From NCBI GenBank assembly GCA_964442285.1, contig CAYTZH010000055.1, positions 1-24,836 of the forward strand: a DNA stretch of 24,836 nucleotides, in the 5' to 3' direction. How positions within the stretch are numbered: the stretch's first letter is position 1; every line of letters starts with the position of its first letter. A model generated the notes under the pieces. That model was given only the letters and a program-made list of their open reading frames with translations, did not search any database and was not told where the DNA came from. A program made the translations under genes and the position numbers. Below, piece after piece: positions 7,312 through 14,108 of the stretch. The DNA comes from CAYTZH01 sp964442285. GTDB taxonomy: Bacteria > Myxococcota_A > UBA9160 > JAFDET01.

Positions 7312-8277
7312 GTGGATCGCTCGGCTACACGGCCGCGGGGCTGGGAAGACGTGCTGCTGCTGGCCGCACTCGCGACGCTCTGGGGCACCGCCTTCGGCTT
7401 CAACCGCGTTGCGTTGGAGGACCTGCCGCCGGTCGGGCTGACGGCGACCCGGCTGGTGGTGGCGGCGGCCGCGCTACAGGGCGTTCGCGCGGTGCTCGGG
7501 CTGCCGTTTCCGCGCGACGCCCGGCTCTGGGGCCGCTTCGCGGTGATGGCGGTGTTCGGCACCCTGGCGCCGTTCCTGCTCGTGAGCTGGGGCCAGGAGC
7601 GCGTGGCCAGCGGGCTGGCCGGCATGCTGATGGCGGCGACGCCCCTGGCCGCGATGGTGCTTGCGCATGGCTTCGTGCCCGGCGAGCCCCTGACGCAGCG
7701 CAAGCTCCTGGGGGTGCTGCTCGGACTGGCCGGCGTCGTGCTCCTGCTCGGCCCCGGGAGCCTGCTGCAGCTCGCCGACGGCGAGAGTCTTGCGCGGCCC
7801 CTGGCCGTGCTCGCGGGCGCCGTCTGCTACGCGATCCACACCGTGCTCACGCGACGCCTGCCGCCCATCCATCCCGTCGTGTACGCCTCGAGCGTCATGC
7901 TCGTGGGCGCGGTCCTGGCGCTGCCGTGGGCCGGGTCGGAGGGCGCGTCCGCCCTGGGTGCCCGGCCCCGGGCGCTCGGCGCAGCGGTCTGGCTGGGACT
8001 CGTGCCCACGGGTCTGGCCACGCTGCTCCACCACCGTCTCGTCGTTCGCGCGGGCGCGGGCTTCACGGCCCTCGCGGGCTACGCGATTCCGGTGGTGGCG
8101 CTGGTCGTCGGCGTCGTCGTCTTCGGCGAGCGCGCGGAGACCCTGGCCCTGGCGGGACTCGCCCTGGTGCTTGCCGGCATCGCCTCGGCCCGGCAGCCGC
8201 CTCCCGAGCTCGCGTCTCAGGCGCGCGACGCCGCCCTGGCTGCCGCCTCGATGAAGAGCGCGTCGCGCTCGGCCTGA
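7312..8277 (+). CDS. EamA/DMT family transporter
   Basis: About 321 residues from a GTG nine bases after the photolyase-like stop, suggesting co-transcription. Two EamA repeats are visible. Repeat one opens WEDVLLLAALATLWGTAFGF, with LTATRLVVAAAAL and FLLVSWGQERVASGLAGMLM. Repeat two opens LAVLAGAVCYAIHTVLTRRL, with TGLATLLHHRLVVRAGAGFT and PVVALVVGVVVFGER. About ten transmembrane helices are expected, as in drug/metabolite exporters of the inner membrane. The substrate cannot be told from the sequence. The 3' end overlaps the convergent GIY-YIG gene by 61 bp; the overlapped part is an Ala/Ser-rich hydrophilic tail (PELASQARDAALAAASMKS) outside the membrane core. Confidence 0.88.
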   Translation: MDRSATRPRGWEDVLLLAALATLWGTAFGFNRVALEDLPPVGLTATRLVVAAAALQGVRAVLGLPFPRDARLWGRFAVMAVFGTLAPFLLVSWGQERVASGLAGMLMAATPLAAMVLAHGFVPGEPLTQRKLLGVLLGLAGVVLLLGPGSLLQLADGESLARPLAVLAGAVCYAIHTVLTRRLPPIHPVVYASSVMLVGAVLALPWAGSEGASALGARPRALGAAVWLGLVPTGLATLLHHRLVVRAGAGFTALAGYAIPVVALVVGVVVFGERAETLALAGLALVLAGIASARQPPPELASQARDAALAAASMKSASRSA

Positions 8278-9053
8278 GGGACGAAGCCGGGCGCCCGCCC
8301 GGTGGCGGCGAGGGCCGCGCGCAGGCGGCGGACGTCGCGGCGGTAGAAGTCGCGCAGACAGGTGAGGTCCTCCTGCACCGCCGCCGCGTCGCGGCGTGCG
8401 CCGGTGCGCTCGAGCAGCTGGGCGAAGAGCAGGCCGAGCAGGGCGTCGGACTCGCCATCCAGGAAGGCGCGCAGCGGCGGAAGGGTGTCGTCGCGCAGGC
8501 GCCGCACGCCCACCCAGCGGGTGCCGCGGCGCCGCGGGGCCGCGGGCAGCCGGCTGCGCGGCTCGAGGTGCCCGATCCGGCCGAGCAGCGCCACCAGGGC
8601 GTCGAAGGCCTCCCGCGCGCGTTGGCGGGGGCGGAAGGCACCGTGCCAGCGCAGGCCGAGGGCCGACCACGCCTCGGGATCGCTCGTGAAGGCCAGGCGG
8701 AGCTGGCCGTTGCCGGCGCCCGTGCCGATCGCCGGATAGAGAAAGGCGTAGGCGCCGTCCACGTTGTAGCGGGGGCGCAGGGTCCGGATCAGCTCGTTCT
8801 CGAGGAGCAGTGCCGCGCGCTCCGAGGGCTGCACGCGGACCTCCAGGGCGTGGGCCTCACGGACCAGGTCGCGCATCTTGCGGTGCTTCTTGCGACGGCT
8901 GGTGGTGCGGTAGCCGGCCAGGCGCCGGCGCACGTTCACGGCCTTGCCCGCGTAGAGCACCGTGCCCTCGGCGTCCTTGAACAGGTAGACCCCAGGCGAC
9001 TCGGGCAGCTCCCGGACGAAGTCGGCTCCGAACTTGCGGTCGAAGCGCCGCAC
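8217..9053 (-). CDS. GIY-YIG nuclease-like protein (UvrC N-domain relative)
   Basis: About 278 residues. Two in-frame GTG codons (9053 and 9059) are possible starts and neither has a strong ribosome site; translation may be coupled to tetR, whose stop is 11-17 bp upstream. The GIY-YIG signature is clear: PESPGVYLF (GVY, residues 21-23), VLYAGKA (YAG, 34-36), the arginine-rich helix NVRRRLAGYR and catalytic-type Glu85 in LLLENELIRTLRPRYN. These match the UvrC/Cho nuclease domain, which nicks DNA 3' to lesions. The remaining ~180 residues are helical and Arg-rich (DDTLPPLRAFLDGESD, LTCLRDFYRRDVRRL) and lack an obvious UvrC RNase H-like or HhH domain. It may act in repair like Cho, but that is inference. 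Confidence 0.82.
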   Translation of the reverse strand: MRRFDRKFGADFVRELPESPGVYLFKDAEGTVLYAGKAVNVRRRLAGYRTTSRRKKHRKMRDLVREAHALEVRVQPSERAALLLENELIRTLRPRYNVDGAYAFLYPAIGTGAGNGQLRLAFTSDPEAWSALGLRWHGAFRPRQRAREAFDALVALLGRIGHLEPRSRLPAAPRRRGTRWVGVRRLRDDTLPPLRAFLDGESDALLGLLFAQLLERTGARRDAAAVQEDLTCLRDFYRRDVRRLRAALAATGRAPGFVPQAERDALFIEAAARAASRA

Positions 9054-9070
9054 CCCCACGGACGCGGAGG

Positions 9071-9730
9071 CTAGCGCGGGTCGCCGTCGTCGCCGGTCAG
9101 GTGGGCGGAGACCAGACGCCCGAGGAAGGCGCGGAAGCGACGCCGGGTGGCGTCGTCGTCGGGCAGACCCGCGCTCCGACGAACGCCGTCGCCGAGGACC
9201 GCATCGCCCAGGAGCGCCACCGCCACGAGCACGACGGAGAAGACCGTGTCCTCGGGGTCCGGGGCGGCGCCGCCCGCGTCGCGCGCCAGGGCGAGGCGCT
9301 GGGTGTGCACCCGGTCGGCCAGCGTCCGGATCATCGGCTCCGGCGGCTCGTCGTCGCCCGGGCCGGCGCGTCCCGAGAGCGCCAGCCAGGTCAGCAGCCG
9401 CGCATGCCCGCGATTGCCGAGGGTCTCGAAGACCCGGTCGAGGATGGCCTCGGCCCCGCCCACCTCCTGCGGCGGACGCGCGAGGGCCTGCAGCAGGTCC
9501 TCCTGGAGCGCCGAGAGCCCCGCCTGGGCCAGGGCCTGCAGGAGACCCTCGCGGCTCCCGAAGTGGTGGAGGATCGCCGGGTGGGAGATGCCCAGGTCCG
9601 CAGCCAGGTCCTGCAGGCGCAGGGCGTCCGGCCCCTGCTCCACCAGGCGTTTCTGGGCGGCCTCGAGGATGGCCTTGCGGGCCTCCCCGGCGCTGCGCCG
9701 GCGGCGGGGCGGGGCGTCGGATCCGATCAC
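9071..9730 (-). CDS. TetR/AcrR family transcriptional regulator
   Basis: This 219-aa protein starts at GTG directly behind GGAGGTGCC. Residues ~17-65 form the TetR helix-turn-helix: RKAILEAAQKRLVEQG, LRLQDLAADLGISHPAILHH and FGSREGLLQALAQ. The C-terminal ~140 residues are the variable ligand-binding/dimer domain, with hydrophobic helices such as FSVVLVAVALLGDAVLGDG. It is transcribed divergently from the coq4-like gene. The 130-bp gap holds a near-consensus promoter for coq4 and a perfect palindrome next to its -10 box. The likely role is as repressor of coq4 (and perhaps itself), released by a lipophilic ligand. The GIY-YIG gene lies immediately downstream on the same strand. Confidence 0.88.
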   Translation of the reverse strand: MIGSDAPPRRRRSAGEARKAILEAAQKRLVEQGPDALRLQDLAADLGISHPAILHHFGSREGLLQALAQAGLSALQEDLLQALARPPQEVGGAEAILDRVFETLGNRGHARLLTWLALSGRAGPGDDEPPEPMIRTLADRVHTQRLALARDAGGAAPDPEDTVFSVVLVAVALLGDAVLGDGVRRSAGLPDDDATRRRFRAFLGRLVSAHLTGDDGDPR

Positions 9731-9751
9731 GGCACCTCCGTCCGTCCGGGG

Positions 9752-9780
9752 TTGACCTCGGGCGGCTCGCTCCGTAATTT
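9752..9780 (+). promoter_or_regulatory. Sigma-70-like promoter of the coq4-like gene
   Basis: TTGACC (9752-9757), a 17-bp spacer, then TAATTT (9775-9780): close to the TTGACA/TATAAT consensus with ideal spacing. Predicted transcription starts near 9787, about 75 bases before the ATG at 9861. This is the best promoter visible in the window. Confidence 0.65.
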
Positions 9781-9792
9781 ACAGGATTGTAA
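9779..9792. promoter_or_regulatory. Palindromic operator, probable TetR-family site
   Basis: TTACA (9779-9783), GGAT, TGTAA (9788-9792): an exact 5-4-5 palindrome. It overlaps the last bases of the -10 box and the expected transcription start, where a bound repressor would block RNA polymerase. It lies between the divergent tetR and coq4-like genes. TetR-family operators are commonly short palindromes of this kind, but binding is inferred. Confidence 0.6.
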
Positions 9793-9860
9793 GCGAGCGC
9801 GCCCCAATCATCCGCTCCGCCGGGATCCCTTCCGGGAGCGGCAGCCGGAGTCCCCGACCC

Positions 9861-10625
9861 ATGAGCCAGCCCGCTTCGAGCGCCAAAGCCGCCGAGCTCG
9901 TCATCCCTCCGCCTCGGGCGCGCACCCGGCTTCGCCCCCTCCAGGCCTGGCGCGCCGTCCGGGCGCTGCTGCGGAACCCCGACGACACCGCCCAGGTCTT
10001 CCAGATCATCGAGGCCCTCTCCGGGGGCTCGTTCGAGCGCCTGTTCCAGCGCTTCGTCCGCACCCAGACGGGTCGACGGATCCTGCTGGAGGAGCGCCGG
10101 CTCATCGCGCGGCTGAGCGACCGGGAGGCGCTGCTGGCCCTGCCGTCCGACAGCCTCGGCCACCAGTACGCGCGCTTCATGGAGCGTGAGCAGATCAGCG
10201 CCGGAGGCCTGGCCGAGGCCAGCGCCGAGGGCCGGACCCAGGAGCGCATGCAGGACCCGCACCGCGCACTGGTGGGCGAGCGGCTGCGCGACATGCACGA
10301 CCTCTGGCACGTGGCCGGCGGCTACGGCCGCGACCTGCTCGGCGAGGCCGCGCTCCTGTCCTTCACCTACGCCCAGACCCGCAACCGCGGCATCGGCTTC
10401 ATCGTGCTCGTCGCGCTCTGGAAGTCGCGGGGGCGCGAGGCGCGGTCCTTCCGGGCGCTGATCCGCGCGGCCTACCGCCGCGGCAGGGCGGCGGCCTGGC
10501 TGCCGGCCGCCGACTGGGAGGCCCTGCTCGAGCGTCCCCTCGCCGAGGTCCGTCGTGAGCTCGGCCTGGGCGATCCGCCGGCCTACGAGCAGCTCCGCTC
10601 CGAGGGCGCCCCCGCCCTGGCCTAG
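9861..10625 (+). CDS. Coq4-family ubiquinone biosynthesis protein
   Basis: This 254-aa protein starts at ATG with GGAG ten bases upstream. HDLWHVAGGYGRDLLGE (residues 146-162) is an exact match to the Coq4 metal-binding signature HDxxH-x11-E (His146, Asp147, His150, Glu162). The upstream helices (PLQAWRAVRALLRNPDDTAQ, FQIIEALSGGSFERLFQRF) are also characteristic. In eukaryotes COQ4 organises the CoQ complex and has been linked to removal of the ring C1 carboxyl group; bacterial homologues are of less certain role. The extra C-terminal ~40 residues (LPAADWEALLERPLAEVRRE) are typical of the family. No other ubi genes are nearby, and control by the divergent TetR regulator is likely. The second PEP-CTERM gene ends 6 bp away on the other strand. 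Confidence 0.88.
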   Translation: MSQPASSAKAAELVIPPPRARTRLRPLQAWRAVRALLRNPDDTAQVFQIIEALSGGSFERLFQRFVRTQTGRRILLEERRLIARLSDREALLALPSDSLGHQYARFMEREQISAGGLAEASAEGRTQERMQDPHRALVGERLRDMHDLWHVAGGYGRDLLGEAALLSFTYAQTRNRGIGFIVLVALWKSRGREARSFRALIRAAYRRGRAAAWLPAADWEALLERPLAEVRRELGLGDPPAYEQLRSEGAPALA

Positions 10626-10631
10626 CCGACG

Positions 10632-11381
10632 CTAGGCGGCGACGCGTCGTCGGCGGGCGCGGACGACGAGCGTGAGCGTCGCCATGCCCAGCAGCAGCCC
10701 GGTACCCGGCTCGGGCAGGGCGATGAAGTTGCCCGTCAGGCTTACGGCGTCGTCGTCGCCGGTCAGGGTGAAGTTGAGCTCCACGGCCAGGGTGCTCGTG
10801 AGCGGGCCGCCCGGCGTCGTCTGTCCCGGGAGGCCGAAGAAGGCGCTCCCCACCGCCGAGCCGCCGGGGAAGGCGGTATCGGAGAAGGGGTCGTCGAAGA
10901 GCGACACGTGGTCCACGCCGTCCAGCCGCGACTGGTAGAGGGGAATCCCGGTGAGCGTGGAGAGGGTGGCGCCGTCGTTGGGCAGCGTGTTGTCCGTGAG
11001 CGTGTAGGCCACCGTGCCGGAGGTCAGGGTCGAGGGCAGGCTGACGCTCACGGGCAGCGTGAAGGTGATCGTGAAGTCGAGGTCGAGGGCGTTCGGGTTG
11101 TCGGCCGAGAGGTCGAAGGCGAGCACCGGGTCGGCGTTGCCGCTCACGTCGTTGAAGGTGACGTCCCAGAGCCCGGTGGTGCTGCTGCCGGCGAAGCTGA
11201 AGCTGCCGTCGGGGTTGATGGTCGCGACCTGTTGATCGCTGCCGCTCTGACTGCCGTTGGTTCCGAAGATGTCGATCACCAGCTGGCCGACGGGCGCCCC
11301 GTTGGCCAGGGCCGCATCGGGCAGCGCCAGGCCGAGGGCGGAGGCGGCGAGAGCGAGCGAGAGCGAGCGGAGCAGCGACAT
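10632..11381 (-). CDS. PEP-CTERM sorting domain protein
   Basis: This 249-aa exported protein starts at ATG behind GGGAGGG. Residues 1-27 form a signal peptide (LRSLSLALAASALGLALPDA). The body is low in Lys and Cys and rich in Thr, Ser, Asp and Gly, with beta-strand patterns (VGQLVIDIFGTNGSQSGSD, DLDFTITFTLPVSVSL, LTGDDDAVSLTGNF), as in many PEP-CTERM surface proteins. The C terminus is ALPEPGTGLLLGMATLTLVV plus the basic tail RARRRRVAA, a complete exosortase signal. The region coding for the signal peptide carries a GAGCGA/GAGCGG-type short repeat (about 11350-11375). It is not related to the first PEP-CTERM protein outside the sorting signal, as far as can be seen. Function is unknown. Confidence 0.85.
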   Translation of the reverse strand: MSLLRSLSLALAASALGLALPDAALANGAPVGQLVIDIFGTNGSQSGSDQQVATINPDGSFSFAGSSTTGLWDVTFNDVSGNADPVLAFDLSADNPNALDLDFTITFTLPVSVSLPSTLTSGTVAYTLTDNTLPNDGATLSTLTGIPLYQSRLDGVDHVSLFDDPFSDTAFPGGSAVGSAFFGLPGQTTPGGPLTSTLAVELNFTLTGDDDAVSLTGNFIALPEPGTGLLLGMATLTLVVRARRRRVAA

Positions 11382-11451
11382 CGTGATCCCTCCCAGGACG
11401 CCGCGAGCGTACTACGCGCCGCGCGACGTGGGGCTTTCTCATGGGTGAAGA

Positions 11452-11479
11452 TTGGGTGGGAAATCTGACGCCCGTCCAA
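11452..11479 (+). promoter_or_regulatory. Leader hairpin between PEP-CTERM and HDOD genes
   Basis: TTGGGTGGG (11452-11460) can pair with CCCGTCCAA (11471-11479) at all nine positions, two of them G-T wobbles, around a 10-nt loop. The element lies in the 169-bp divergent gap, about 72 bp before the HDOD start. It might be an RNA leader structure or a protein site; no promoter was identified beside it. Confidence 0.3.
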
Positions 11480-11550
11480 CCCCGCTCGACCGCGCGGGGC
11501 AAGATCGGGCCCGGGTTCGCCGATGGGGAGTCGAAGGGAGGGAGTGCGCC

Positions 11551-12420
11551 GTGTCCGCACGCGAGCTCGCCTGGATCGCCTGGATCCGGGAAACCGCCCA
11601 GAAGCACCCGGGAGAGCTCCCGGCGATGCCGTCCGTCGCGGGTCGGCTGATGGAGCGGATGTCGGATCCCCGGATCGAGCTGGCCGAGGTCGAGGGCATC
11701 ATCTCCCAGGACCAGGCCATCGCCGCCCGCGTCATCCAGGCGGCCAACTCCGTGCTGTACCGGGGCGCCATGCCCGCGGAGAGCGTCTCGCGGGCCGCCA
11801 TGCGCCTCGGCCTGCGCGAGACCCTGCAGATCGCCCTCGCCGCCGCCTGCCGCACGCTCTACGACCCCCGGGACAAGGTGGAGATCGACATCTTCCCCGA
11901 CTTCTGGCGCGGTGCCTGGCACGACTCGCTGGTCTGCGCCTTCGGCGCGCGCCTGATCGCCCGCGAGATCAAGCTCGGCGATCCGGAGCGCGTGTTCCTG
12001 GGCGGCATGTTCCGCCACGTGGGCAACCTGCTCGTGCTGAAGCTCGTCTCGCGGGGCCTGGTCGTGGGACGGCTCAAGCGGCGCCCGGAGCTCGAGGAGC
12101 TCGCCACCGCGCTCCAGACGCTCCACGTCCCGGTCGGTGCCGACTACCTGGAGCGGGTCGGTATGCCGGGCTTCGTGACCGACGTGGTCACCCGCCACCA
12201 CGACGCCGAGCTGCCCTTCACGCCCGACAACGTCGAGCTCCACGCGATCCGCGTGGCGGACGGCCTGTGCGCGAGGATCGGGGTCACGCCCCTGGCCTCC
12301 GAGGTGCTCGGGCCCGCCGCCGAGCAGAGCGTCGAGGCGCTCGCCCTGGATCCGGACCGCGTCGCGTACTTCGAGCTCCAGCTCCGGGAGCTCGTGGACC
12401 AGGTCGCGGAGATGATGTAG
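11551..12420 (+). CDS. HDOD domain protein
   Basis: This 289-aa protein starts at GTG with GGAGGGAG upstream; an in-frame ATG at 11452 is too early and lies in the leader. The HDOD core is clear: ELPAMPSVAGRLMERMSDP, EVEGIISQDQAIAARVIQAA with NSVLYRG, RAAMRLGLRETLQIALAAA, WRGAWHDSLVCAFGARLIA and VFLGGMFRHVGNLLVLKL. HDOD proteins are HD-related helical domains used in bacterial signalling and mostly lack phosphodiesterase activity. Here the HD pair of the 'LLHDIG' block is replaced (FRHVG, residues 154-158), so no phosphohydrolase activity is expected. No receiver or other partner domain is fused. The next gene follows in the same reading frame after this TAG stop. Confidence 0.85.
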   Translation: MSARELAWIAWIRETAQKHPGELPAMPSVAGRLMERMSDPRIELAEVEGIISQDQAIAARVIQAANSVLYRGAMPAESVSRAAMRLGLRETLQIALAAACRTLYDPRDKVEIDIFPDFWRGAWHDSLVCAFGARLIAREIKLGDPERVFLGGMFRHVGNLLVLKLVSRGLVVGRLKRRPELEELATALQTLHVPVGADYLERVGMPGFVTDVVTRHHDAELPFTPDNVELHAIRVADGLCARIGVTPLASEVLGPAAEQSVEALALDPDRVAYFELQLRELVDQVAEMM

Positions 12421-12468
12421 GGCTCCGTCGAGCCGAAGCCGCAACGCACCGCCCCGGGAGGATCCGCG

Positions 12469-13356
12469 ATTCCGGCCCTGCTGATCGACTCGAGCCACGA
12501 CGACGACGCCCGCCGCCGGGGCCTCTACCAGGGCGACCTCTACCTCTACGCGCCCCGGGAGAGCACCCGGGCGCTCTGCGACTTCGCCCGGGGCATGGTG
12601 GAGGAGGCCTTCCACCCCCTGGCGCCCGAGCGCGCCCAGTACGCGCTCCCGGTCGAGCGCACGGCGGAGATCCTGGCCGAGCTCAAGCCGGCCTTCATCC
12701 ACCACCCGGAGTCCAAGCGCTGCATCCAGGCGATCCTGCGCGACTTCGGCTGCGATCCGGAGCGCACCTACTTCGACGTCCCCCGGCTGCGCAGCTCGAC
12801 CTCGGACGGCTACCTCACCACGGGCATCGCCTACGCCTTCCACCCGCACCGCGACACCTGGTACTCGGCGCCCCTGTGCCAGATCAACTGGTGGCTGCCC
12901 ATCTACGAGATCGAGCCCGGCAACGGCATGGCCTTCCACCCGCGCTACTGGTCCCTGCCGGTGAAGAACGGCTCGGCCGGCTACGACTACGCCGAGTGGA
13001 ACCGCAAGAGCCGCTTCAACGCGGCCCAGCACATCGGGCGGGACACGCGGGTGCAGCCCCGGCCCGAGGAGCCCCTGGCCTTCGAGGACGAGCTGCGGGT
13101 GGTGCCCCGCGCCGGGGGCCTGATGCTCTTCAGCGCCGCCCAGCTCCACTCCTCGGTGGAGAACCACACCGGGCGCACCCGCTTCAGCATCGATTTCCGC
13201 ACCGTCCACCTGGACGAGGTGGAGGCCGGCCGCGGCGCCCCCAACCTGGACTCCCGCTGCACGGGCACCACGATGGCGGACTACCTGCGCGTCATCGACC
13301 TGGAGCCCATCCCGTCCGGGTGGGTCGAGCGCTACGAGGCGGGCTTCGGCCGATGA
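12469..13356 (+). CDS. 2-Oxoglutarate/Fe(II)-dependent oxygenase-like protein, apparent ATT start
   Basis: About 295 residues from ATT 12469; the first ATG in frame is 12595. No ATG, GTG or TTG exists between the preceding stop (12418) and 12595, yet the intervening codons read as protein (GLYQGDLYLYAPRESTRALC). GGGAGG lies seven bases before the ATT. CTG 12478 and 12481 are alternatives. The iron facial triad can be placed as His127-x-Asp129 (FHPHRDTWYSAP) and His227 (AAQLHSSVENHTGR), with Arg238 for 2-oxoglutarate. This resembles the phytanoyl-CoA dioxygenase-like superfamily. YFDVPRLRSSTSDGYLT and FHPRYWSLPVKNGS are distinctive family blocks. The substrate is unknown. Its stop overlaps the SDR start (ATGA), so the two form a coupled pair, probably acting on one metabolite. 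Confidence 0.78.
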   Translation: MPALLIDSSHDDDARRRGLYQGDLYLYAPRESTRALCDFARGMVEEAFHPLAPERAQYALPVERTAEILAELKPAFIHHPESKRCIQAILRDFGCDPERTYFDVPRLRSSTSDGYLTTGIAYAFHPHRDTWYSAPLCQINWWLPIYEIEPGNGMAFHPRYWSLPVKNGSAGYDYAEWNRKSRFNAAQHIGRDTRVQPRPEEPLAFEDELRVVPRAGGLMLFSAAQLHSSVENHTGRTRFSIDFRTVHLDEVEAGRGAPNLDSRCTGTTMADYLRVIDLEPIPSGWVERYEAGFGR

Positions 13357-14084
13357 GCGGGGCCCGCTCCCTGGACGGGCGGACCGCCCTGGTGACGGGC
13401 GCCAGCCGGGGCATCGGGCGGGCGGTGGCTCTCGCCCTGGCCGGCGCCGGCGCGGCGGTCCAGGCCCTGGCCCGCGACGCCGCGGCCCTCGAGGCCCTGG
13501 CCGACGCGGACCCGGCGGGCCGCCTTCGCAGCCACCCGCTGGACCTCACCGAGGACGCCGGTCTCGCCACCCTGGCCCGCCGGCTGGAAGCGGACCCCGG
13601 TCGCCTGGACGTCCTGGTGCACTGCGCCGGCGTCATCGCCCACGCGCCCCTCGCCGAGGCCCGGGTGGAGGATCTGGACCGGCAGTGGGCCGCCAACCTG
13701 CGCGCGCCCTGGCTGCTGACCCGGAGCCTGCTGCCGCTGCTGTGCGCGGGCGGCGGCGGGGACGTGGTCTTCGTGAACTCGAGCGTCACGCGCCACCCGC
13801 GCGCCCACTCCGGGGCCTTCGCCGCCACGCAGCACGCGCTGGTGGGCGTGGCCGACGCGTTGCGGGCCGAGCTCAACGACGCGGGCGTGCGGGTGCTCTC
13901 GGTGTTCCCCGGCCGGACGGCCACGCCGCGCCAGGCGGCGCTCCACGAGCAGGCCGGCGCCGACTACCGGCCCGCGCGGCTGCTCCAGCCCGAGGACGTG
14001 GCCGCCACCATCCTCCACGCCGTGACGCTGCCGCGGAGCGCCGAGATCACGGAGCTGCACATCCGCCCGGCCTGGAAGGACTAG
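13353..14084 (+). CDS. SDR family protein with substituted catalytic Tyr and Lys
   Basis: This 243-aa protein starts at ATG 13353, overlapping the previous stop as ATGA. The NAD(P)-binding motif TGASRGIG (residues 15-22) and VHCAGV (in place of NNAG) mark a classical-type short-chain dehydrogenase/reductase. Ser143/144 in VFVNSSVTRH is at the active-site serine position. Where YxxxK is expected the sequence is GAFAATQHAL: Phe156 replaces Tyr and Gln160 replaces Lys. The fold and cofactor site are kept, but the normal proton-relay chemistry is not possible. Similar 'F-x-A-T-Q' SDRs exist, so this is probably a subfamily trait rather than decay. The C terminus (ITELHIRPAWKD) is typical. The gene is convergent with the P450 gene, 24 bp apart. 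Confidence 0.85.
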   Translation: MSGARSLDGRTALVTGASRGIGRAVALALAGAGAAVQALARDAAALEALADADPAGRLRSHPLDLTEDAGLATLARRLEADPGRLDVLVHCAGVIAHAPLAEARVEDLDRQWAANLRAPWLLTRSLLPLLCAGGGGDVVFVNSSVTRHPRAHSGAFAATQHALVGVADALRAELNDAGVRVLSVFPGRTATPRQAALHEQAGADYRPARLLQPEDVAATILHAVTLPRSAEITELHIRPAWKD

Positions 14085-14108
14085 CGAGCCCGGCGGCGCT
14101 GCGCCCTC

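Noticed and set aside
10399..13209. 936-residue open minus-strand frame
   Set aside because: It crosses three well-supported genes (coq4-like, HDOD, oxygenase) and has low-complexity composition with no family motif.
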